The notes beneath the pieces are model-generated. The model worked only from the letters and a program-made list of their open reading frames with translations, ran no database searches and was not told the DNA's origin. Position numbers and translations under genes: made by a program. 10,454 nucleotides of DNA, from NCBI GenBank assembly GCA_903864515.1, contig CAIPFZ010000022.1, forward strand, positions 1 through 10,454. The letters run 5' to 3'. This document shows, piece after piece, positions 6,588 to 10,454 of the stretch (the first letter of the stretch is position 1; the number at the start of each line of letters is the position of its first letter). This stretch comes from an uncultured bacterium. GTDB taxonomy: Bacteria > Patescibacteriota > Minisyncoccia > Phycocordibacterales > CAIZLB01.

Positions 6588-7229
6588 CTATTTCAACTCA
6601 AACATTGTAAAGTCATTCTTGAATAGCCATTTGGAAATATTATATATGGTATAAGTTATGAAAAATGCAGATAGTACATCTATTGAATAGTGTAGGTGCC
6701 CCATTAAAACTATTGCTCCAAAGAATACGGAAGTTGCAAAGAATAGTATTCTCAAAACTTTTTCTTTCCAGAATATTAAACAAAGAAGGAAGGGGAGTCC
6801 TGTGTGGGCTGAAAAGAATAAGTCCCCACCAAAAGTAAATAATTTCATCCAGTTTGCGGAATCTAGTCCAATGATAAGTCTATCTGGAAATGGGCCAATA
6901 TGAGTAAGGGATACAAATGTGCTTCTGATTAATATAAAGAGTGCAATGCTTTTCAATATAAAAGGTATTTGATGTGGTTTGTTGAAACAATAGACAAGAA
7001 GAACAACCCACATAACAATTGGTCCGTAGACAAAGATGTTGTGAACATCATAAACTGGTATATTACTTAATACTATGTCATTTACAGAATTTCCAGCTTT
7101 GAATGTGGCAAATCTTCCTGCATAAAAATTGGCAACAAGTGCAAGTCCTACAAATATTAGACCATCAATAATTGCAATAGTGTAAGTTTTACTTTTTAAG
7201 TAAGTTAAATGTTTCGGATTAATATTCAT
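6588..7229 (-). CDS. PAP2_C / sphingomyelin-synthase-like membrane phosphatase or phosphotransferase
   Basis: The 213-aa polytopic protein has about six hydrophobic helices (~17-35, 65-82, 88-103, 143-155, 158-175, 184-198). It carries the signature of the PAP2_C/sphingomyelin synthase branch of the PAP2 superfamily: Arg102 in IRSTFVSLTH (compare motif D2), GGDLFFSAHT (134-143, motif D3) and HLHYSIDVLSAFF (178-190, motif D4). The expected catalytic triad is His142, His180 and Asp184. Family members cleave or transfer phosphate head groups on membrane lipids. The substrate here is unknown; polyprenyl or phospholipid phosphate is a guess. A ceramide/phosphatidylcholine reaction is not implied. 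It is low in GC (about 30% in one counted stretch), unlike the genes on either side. A - strand promoter sits just upstream, giving a very short leader. Confidence 0.85.
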   Translation of the reverse strand: MNINPKHLTYLKSKTYTIAIIDGLIFVGLALVANFYAGRFATFKAGNSVNDIVLSNIPVYDVHNIFVYGPIVMWVVLLVYCFNKPHQIPFILKSIALFILIRSTFVSLTHIGPFPDRLIIGLDSANWMKLFTFGGDLFFSAHTGLPFLLCLIFWKEKVLRILFFATSVFFGAIVLMGHLHYSIDVLSAFFITYTIYNISKWLFKNDFTMFELK

Positions 7230-7242
7230 AATATGTTTTGCT

Positions 7243-7270
7243 ATTTTAGCATTGTTTTAGGTGGAGACAA
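7243..7270 (-). promoter_or_regulatory. promoter of the PAP2_C gene
   Basis: On the - strand, TTGTCT (7270-7265) and TAAAAT (7248-7243) are separated by 16 bp. The -10 ends 13 nt before the ATG at 7229, leaving a leader of about 6-7 nt. This gives the gene its own promoter downstream of the preceding - strand terminator. Confidence 0.55.
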
Positions 7271-7319
7271 AGTTTTCTAATGATTTTGATCCCAAGTGGA
7301 AATTATGTGTAGGTTATAA

Positions 7320-7360
7320 ATTTAACAAAAAATAATCCCACCGGCGGATTTGCCGGTGGG
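7320..7360 (-). terminator. intrinsic terminator of the 7377-8060 gene
   Basis: A perfect 9-bp stem, CCCACCGGC/GCCGGTGGG (7337-7360), has a 6-nt loop. On the - strand it is followed by ATTATTTTTTGTT, starting 17 nt after the stop codon of the - strand gene. The stem is much richer in GC than its surroundings. Confidence 0.88.
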
Positions 7361-7376
7361 GGTGGTATGGGGTAAA

Positions 7377-8060
7377 TTAACCCCTACGATTGATTCTCGA
7401 GCTTTGGGGGAAGATTCTTGGCTTGAATCCAAGTTCTATCTTGGCCTCATCAAAAATATCCGTCCAATAGATGGTCCGCCCTAGATGCTTCTCTAGGTCT
7501 TTCAGTTCCGCCTTCAGTCTATCTTGCTTGGGGTGTATTGTATCCATGGTCTCTGATTCGATCACCAGAATAACCTTTGTTATATATTCGGCGGAACGTG
7601 TAAGAAAAAGGTCGATCTGGTCCAGGTCTCCCTGGTTGACGGAGGTGTGGATGCCAATTTCTGACATCGACACCCTTTTTGCAAAGTAGCGAACGGTCTC
7701 CCGTTGTTTTGACCATTTCAAGGCCATCTTCACTACAGAAGTTCTCCTTTTTCTGAAGGGTATGTACACTATGATGGAGAAAAATATCACAGCTAAGCCA
7801 ATCAATGATGTAGCGATGATGTTTTCTGAGAGACTCCTGTAATTCAGTTTAAGGCCAGTATCTATGGTGATTCCGGCCACTAAAAGTGAAGTTAAAAGAA
7901 GTGATATCGCTGTGGCGAATTTTGATGTCCGCCAACTTTGATAACATCTCTCAGCATTTTTATTGAAAGACACATCTTTTGAGGATGGGTGCTTAATCTC
8001 GTTTTGTTTGGCAAAGAGGTCGCCAATGATCACGAGCAGGGTCGTTGTTTTATTTTTCAT
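7377..8060 (-). CDS. hypothetical two-helix membrane protein, GC-richer accessory gene
   Basis: I do not recognise this 227-aa protein. It has a cytoplasmic-looking basic N-terminus (1-46), a helix at ~48-67, a second helix at ~81-101 ending in the basic PFRKRR stop-transfer (101-106), then a ~120-residue soluble C-domain. The C-domain shows SEIGIHTSVNQGDLDQIDLFLTRSAEYITKVILVIESE (133-170), strand-helix-strand in appearance, and a charged helix with KAELKDLEKHLG (183-194). This recalls small two-helix membrane proteins with a cytoplasmic nuclease- or ligand-like domain, but no catalytic motif is clear. One counted stretch is about 47% GC, above its AT-rich neighbours. Its ATG overlaps the stop of the small ORF upstream by 11 nt. 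There is no Shine-Dalgarno, and a clean terminator follows. Confidence 0.75.
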   Translation of the reverse strand: MKNKTTTLLVIIGDLFAKQNEIKHPSSKDVSFNKNAERCYQSWRTSKFATAISLLLTSLLVAGITIDTGLKLNYRSLSENIIATSLIGLAVIFFSIIVYIPFRKRRTSVVKMALKWSKQRETVRYFAKRVSMSEIGIHTSVNQGDLDQIDLFLTRSAEYITKVILVIESETMDTIHPKQDRLKAELKDLEKHLGRTIYWTDIFDEAKIELGFKPRIFPQSSRINRRG

Positions 8061-8235
8061 TTCGTTTATTTGCCTTCAACCTAGGTGTTTTCATCGGTTC
8101 AATGATGTGGCTACATGCCCAGATGTCAAACGAGTACCCGCCAAGGTACTCGGGTTCAATGACACCCTTTTTACCTAGCAGAGTATTCGGCGCTAACTCT
8201 GGGTATATTGTGGCACATATATGTAAAATAGTCAA
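8050..8235 (-). CDS. possible small protein, coupled to the two-helix membrane protein
   Basis: A 61-codon frame runs from TTG (8235) to TAA (8050). Its end overlaps the ATG of the downstream gene by 11 nt, the pattern expected for translational coupling. The peptide is mixed, not low complexity, with two Cys, one Trp, several Tyr and a basic tail (LKANKRNEK). A 10-bp direct repeat makes IIEP/VIEP occur twice. I recognise no family. Against it: there is no ATG start, no ribosome site, and the TTG coincides with a -35-like TTGACT whose promoter would start transcription inside the frame. The region could therefore be an untranslated leader. A perfect 8-bp inverted repeat lies within it (8131-8152). 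Confidence 0.4.
   Translation of the reverse strand: MTILHICATIYPELAPNTLLGKKGVIEPEYLGGYSFDIWACSHIIEPMKTPRLKANKRNEK
8131..8152. repeat. perfect 8-bp inverted repeat with 6-nt loop
   Basis: CGAGTACC (8131-8138) and GGTACTCG (8145-8152) flank CGCCAA. The hairpin lies within the small - strand ORF or leader upstream of the two-helix membrane protein gene. Neither side has a T-tract, so termination is unlikely. A regulatory role in the leader is possible. Confidence 0.5.
8207..8235 (-). promoter_or_regulatory. candidate promoter with internal palindrome for the - strand membrane gene
   Basis: On the - strand, TTGACT (8235-8230; 5 of 6 to the -35 consensus) is followed after 17 bp by CACAAT (8212-8207; weak -10). 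The spacer contains the perfect palindrome ACATATATGT (8215-8224), where a repressor could sit. If real, transcription starts near 8200, inside the small ORF. Confidence 0.35.
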
Positions 8236-8310
8236 GGGTACGGAATATTATGTTTTAGTCCTATAAAACATTACCCCAAATGAAAGAATATACATTTTCC
8301 TGCGTAGTAC

Positions 8311-8316
8311 TATAAT
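8311..8316 (+). promoter_or_regulatory. -10 element of the ECF sigma operon
   Basis: A perfect TATAAT overlaps the palindrome TAGTACTA (8305-8312). No good -35 is visible. Transcription would begin near 8323, giving a leader of about 50 nt, longer than at the other genes here. The leader can form a short CCACA/TGTGG hairpin (8345-8364). Confidence 0.45.
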
Positions 8317-8375
8317 AGTGGGTGTAGGGTAAATCCGGTGAAATCCACAGAAAGAGGTATGTGGTTTGTGCAAAT

Positions 8376-8957
8376 ATGACTGATATTCTAAATAAAACAG
8401 ATGAAGAGTTGTCAGTCCTTTTAATGGCATCAGATTATTCTGCCATGGCTGTTTTGATTGATAGATATCAAAAGCCCCTGTCTAGATACTTGAGGCGTAT
8501 TGGTGTATATAAGGAAGAAGATATACAAGACCTTCTTCAAGATATTTTTATAAAAATATACAAGAATATAAATTCTTTTAATAAGGATCTGTCTTTTTCA
8601 TCGTGGATTTATAGAATATCGCATAATGAAGCAATTAGTTTTTTCAGGCGTAATAAAGTAAGGCCTGAAGGTAATATGATTGAAGATGGTGAAGAGATGT
8701 TATTTAAAACTGAAGATGAAAGTATAAATCTAACAGAAGAAGTTGATCAGTCTTTAAATGCTAAAATACTACAACAGGCCATATCGGAACTTGATCAAAA
8801 ATATAGAGATGTATTGGTGCTTAGATATTTTGAAGACAGGGATTATGAAAATATCTCTGATATTTTGCAAATACCAAAGGGGTCAGTTGCAACATTGATT
8901 CACAGGGCTAAGAGTAGGTTAAAAGAAAAAATGCAAAAGTTATGGAAAATCAAATAA
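8376..8957 (+). CDS. ECF-type RNA polymerase sigma-70 factor
   Basis: The 193-aa protein has the two-domain ECF layout. Sigma region 2 is at ~25-92, with DIQDLLQDIFIKIYKNI (49-65) and FSSWIYRISHNEAISFFRR (74-92). An acidic linker follows (~98-125). Sigma region 4 is at ~135-185, with LDQKYRDVLVLRYFEDRDYENIS (139-161) and the helix-turn-helix IPKGSVATLIHRAKSRLKE (166-184). It would direct RNA polymerase to a small regulon in the cytoplasm. ATG at 8376 was chosen over GTG at 8361, which adds five residues of no family resemblance. The next gene starts 16 nt before this stop codon, a tight coupling typical of sigma/anti-sigma pairs. Autoregulation is likely by family habit but is not shown by the sequence. 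Confidence 0.93.
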   Translation: MTDILNKTDEELSVLLMASDYSAMAVLIDRYQKPLSRYLRRIGVYKEEDIQDLLQDIFIKIYKNINSFNKDLSFSSWIYRISHNEAISFFRRNKVRPEGNMIEDGEEMLFKTEDESINLTEEVDQSLNAKILQQAISELDQKYRDVLVLRYFEDRDYENISDILQIPKGSVATLIHRAKSRLKEKMQKLWKIK

Positions 8958-9910
8958 ATAATAAACAAATCAATAATGAGACCGGCGAGGAAAATCTAAA
9001 ATCGAAAATTTTGGATCTAATTGAGCGGGACAAAATAAAACCCACGTCAAAGATTTATTTTGCTGTTAAAGATAAAGCCCTCTGGTCACTGTTACTAATA
9101 TCAATGATTTTTGGTTCTATTGCTTGCTCTGTAATGATTTTTTCTTTTACAAATTCTGAATTTGGATTTTATGATGTCACTAATGATAGTTTCTTCGATT
9201 TCATACTACGTGTCACCCCATATTTATGGGTTATTTTATTTGTCGTCTTTGGTCTAATCGGATATGAAAATTTTAAACATACAAGCAAGGGGTATAGGTA
9301 TTCTTTCGGTTTTATAGTTATTGTCGGACTTGTTATCAATATTGTACTCGGTGTAATCTTACACTCCTTCGGTGTTTCCAAGATGATAGATCATGATTAT
9401 TTGCCTGCTGATAGTATGTTTATTAGGTCTTCTGATGCTTTAAGGCGAGAAAGTTGGAATCAGCCAGATAAAGGGGTTTTGTCTGGTCAGGTTATATCCT
9501 ATGGAAGTTCAACTTTTGTCTTAAAGGATTTTAATGGTAATTTGTGGACAGTGTCTTCTGTATATATTCCAGATATAAGTTTGGATTTAATATCCACATC
9601 GTCAGAGGTTAGAATCATCGGTGTTAAGCAAGATGTTTATTTTCCACTTGCGTCAACCACCGCTACGTCTTCAGGTGGTATAGTGAGTGGCGCTGTGAGT
9701 GGTGCGTCAACAACTCCGTATATAGGTAGTATTGTAGCTTGTTATATATTACCTTGGGATACTGAGGAATATGTTTCTGGTATATCTAAAATTAAAGGTT
9801 ATTTGGTTAATGTGGATGAACATGAAAGAAATATTTCTAGTGAGCGTAATAACAATTGTAGGGCAATAAAGTCCTATAATATTATTAGAAGCATGGTTGA
9901 ATTAAAATAA
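8942..9910 (+). CDS. three-helix membrane protein, probable anti-sigma partner of the ECF factor
   Basis: The 322-aa protein has a charged N-tail (1-47, including KILDLIERDKIKPTSKIYF), helices at ~48-69, 87-109 and 121-145, a short basic cytoplasmic loop (ENFKHTSKGYRY, 109-120) and a ~175-residue outside domain. That domain begins with an OB-like beta run (GVLSGQVISYGSSTFVLKDFNGNLWTV, 178-204), passes through a Ser/Thr/Gly-rich linker (237-258) and ends with a region holding two Cys (267, 306). It overlaps the sigma gene by 16 nt, so the two are made together. N-in/C-out topology suits a membrane anti-sigma or sensor. From memory, similar proteins follow ECF sigma genes in CPR genomes; no named anti-sigma domain (zinc-finger, RskA-like) is evident. 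The pairing is strong, the anti-sigma role an inference. Confidence 0.8.
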   Translation: MENQINNKQINNETGEENLKSKILDLIERDKIKPTSKIYFAVKDKALWSLLLISMIFGSIACSVMIFSFTNSEFGFYDVTNDSFFDFILRVTPYLWVILFVVFGLIGYENFKHTSKGYRYSFGFIVIVGLVINIVLGVILHSFGVSKMIDHDYLPADSMFIRSSDALRRESWNQPDKGVLSGQVISYGSSTFVLKDFNGNLWTVSSVYIPDISLDLISTSSEVRIIGVKQDVYFPLASTTATSSGGIVSGAVSGASTTPYIGSIVACYILPWDTEEYVSGISKIKGYLVNVDEHERNISSERNNNCRAIKSYNIIRSMVELK

Positions 9911-10032
9911 TAATAAACTAAATTAGCTTTTTATTCACAGGCAGGGATGGTGGATTTAAAAGCACAATCATCAAAACAACAATAATAAACATATCTACAA
10001 ATTAATATTTTATAAGTAAGAAGTCTAATGAC

Positions 10033-10067
10033 AAAAGATGCCCCACGGAACTGGGCATTTTTTGTTT
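10033..10067 (+). terminator. intrinsic terminator upstream of the rhodanese gene
   Basis: ATGCCC (10038-10043) pairs with GGGCAT (10053-10058) around a 9-nt loop. The stem extends through the A-run at 10033-10036 and the T-run at 10059-10063. TTTTTTG follows, so it may act in both directions. It is 120 nt after the sigma-partner stop. The gap between (9911-10032) holds no other feature I can support. Confidence 0.75.
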
Positions 10068-10081
10068 TCTGAAAAATGATT

Positions 10082-10087
10082 TATAAT
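10082..10087 (+). promoter_or_regulatory. -10 promoter element of the rhodanese gene
   Basis: A perfect TATAAT ends 7 nt before the ATG at 10095, predicting a leaderless or near-leaderless message. As at 1047-1110, it comes directly after a terminator T-tract with the shared wording GGCATTTTT(T)GTTT(G/T)CTGA. No -35 is clear. Confidence 0.6.
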
Positions 10088-10094
10088 AGTTGGT

Positions 10095-10382
10095 ATGAAT
10101 GACAAAATAGATGCAGTAAAAATTAAAGAAGAAGTTAAGGCTGGTAAATCCTATCTTTTGGACGTCAGATCAGAAGAAGAGTTTGCGCAATTCTCATTAC
10201 CTGATTCAATCAATCTAAGTGTTGAGGATATTGAATATGGCAAAGTTCCTAGTTTACCAAGAGATTCAAAAGTTTATGTTTACTGCATGTCTGGAGGTAG
10301 GGCAGAGAAAGCTGTATCAATGTTAAAGATGATGGGTTTTACTAATACAATTAATGCAGGGGGTATTATGAATTTGATTTAA
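10095..10382 (+). CDS. single-domain rhodanese-like sulfurtransferase
   Basis: The 95-aa protein matches a stand-alone rhodanese domain of the GlpE/PspE size class. Features: LLDVRSEEEFAQFSLPDSINL (21-41), the family's 'lDVR...Ey..ghIpgAinl' block; the active-site loop Cys64-Met-Ser-Gly-Gly-Arg69, a CxxxxR six-residue loop; and the C-terminal GGI (88-90) in place of 'GG...W'. Such enzymes carry a sulfur atom on the active-site Cys as a persulfide and pass it to thiol or cyanide acceptors. The natural acceptor here is unknown. There is no signal peptide, so it should be cytoplasmic. It has its own promoter and appears monocistronic. Confidence 0.92.
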   Translation: MNDKIDAVKIKEEVKAGKSYLLDVRSEEEFAQFSLPDSINLSVEDIEYGKVPSLPRDSKVYVYCMSGGRAEKAVSMLKMMGFTNTINAGGIMNLI

Positions 10383-10408
10383 AGAATAAAAATAAAGTTT
10401 TTATAGAC

Positions 10409-10417
10409 TTATCCACA
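10409..10417 (+). promoter_or_regulatory. DnaA-box consensus match
   Basis: TTATCCACA is an exact match to the classical DnaA box. It is followed by an AT-rich stretch (10418-10437). Only one exact copy is visible, between the rhodanese stop and the end of the window, so it may be chance, a DnaA-regulated promoter, or the edge of an origin region lying further right. Confidence 0.4.
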
Positions 10418-10435
10418 ACTTTTTTTATCAATTGT

Positions 10436-10454
10436 TTGACAGTGAACGTACGTT
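10436..10454 (+). promoter_or_regulatory. -35 element followed by LexA/SOS-box-like palindrome (cut by window end)
   Basis: A perfect TTGACA (10436-10441) is followed two bases later by GAACGTACGTT (10444-10454), whose last ten bases are a perfect palindrome. This fits GAAC-RNRY-GTTY, the LexA operator of Bacillus-type bacteria, except that the last base lies outside the window. Its place between -35 and -10 is where a repressor would block the promoter of the next gene to the right. Confidence 0.45.

Noticed and set aside
8145..8165. GGTTCAATGAC, resembling a tRNA T-loop.
   Set aside because: The flanking bases do not form a T-stem, and no acceptor, D or anticodon arms are found around it.
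8318..8376. Sigma leader with AAATCCGGTGAAATCCAC, recalling part of a cobalamin riboswitch and two alternative hairpins.
   Set aside because: The leader is far too short for that riboswitch and lacks its other conserved blocks. One hairpin would begin upstream of the predicted transcription start.
8359..8379. Mini-ORF (MWFVQI) with its TGA overlapping the sigma ATG, a possible coupling leader peptide.
   Set aside because: The GAGG before it is only one base from the ATG, too close for a ribosome site, and six codons arise easily by chance.
7963..8430. Overlapping ORFs on both strands between the two-helix membrane gene and the sigma gene.
   Set aside because: Apart from the coupled 8050-8235 frame, they cross promoters or known genes and show no domain or start signal.
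9911..10032. CTAAATTAG followed by CTTTTT after the sigma-partner gene, as a terminator.
   Set aside because: The palindrome gives only a 4-bp A/T stem with a single-base loop. The hairpin at 10033-10067 is far more convincing.
27..10382. UGA-as-glycine code (SR1/Gracilibacteria).
   Set aside because: All conserved proteins are full length with glycine encoded by GGN and have no in-frame TGA, so the standard code suffices.

Overview
The window looks like a piece of a Patescibacteria/CPR genome (probably Parcubacteria/Paceibacteria-like). It is AT-rich (about 30-38% GC in the core genes) and tightly packed, and initiation sites mostly lack Shine-Dalgarno sequences. Several proteins belong to types I associate with CPR genomes: a secreted coiled-coil protein, a membrane-anchored 'GGTG...GDRI' protein, and an ECF sigma factor overlapping a three-helix membrane protein. 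This placement rests on recalled protein families and composition, not on a marker gene. The standard genetic code fits: all long ORFs are intact with UGA read as stop, although none of the twelve annotated ORFs ends in TGA.

Layout. 27-992 (+): secreted coiled-coil protein, then an intrinsic terminator merged with a near-leaderless promoter for 1110-1697 (+), a membrane-anchored extracytoplasmic protein. 1751-1975 (+): a DUF167/YggU protein whose 3' end overlaps the convergent P1B metal ATPase (1964-3877, -). A 78-bp divergent promoter region separates the ATPase from pyrG (3956-5689, +), a CTP synthase with an unusual Lys-rich N-terminal extension. After pyrG comes a 63-nt, almost perfect RNA-type hairpin (5738-5800). 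5849-6424 (+) is an unrecognised gene of clearly higher GC, with its own terminator. 6588-7229 (-) is an AT-rich PAP2_C (sphingomyelin-synthase-like) membrane phosphatase or transferase. 7377-8060 (-) is another unrecognised, GC-richer two-helix membrane protein, preceded by a small overlapping ORF (8050-8235, -). 8376-8957 (+) encodes an ECF sigma factor and 8942-9910 (+) its likely membrane partner. 10095-10382 (+) is a single-domain rhodanese. The right edge holds a DnaA-box match and a -35 element followed by a LexA-like palindrome for a gene beyond the window.

Functional reading. Most of the window is housekeeping or cell-envelope genes in single-gene transcription units. The clear regulatory unit is the sigma/membrane-protein pair. 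Its architecture (cytoplasmic N-tail, three helices, outside domain) suits an envelope-sensing switch, but its stimulus and regulon cannot be read from this sequence. The two GC-rich unrecognised genes look like later arrivals placed around an AT-rich resident PAP2 gene. I found no CRISPR array, transposase, tRNA or rRNA.
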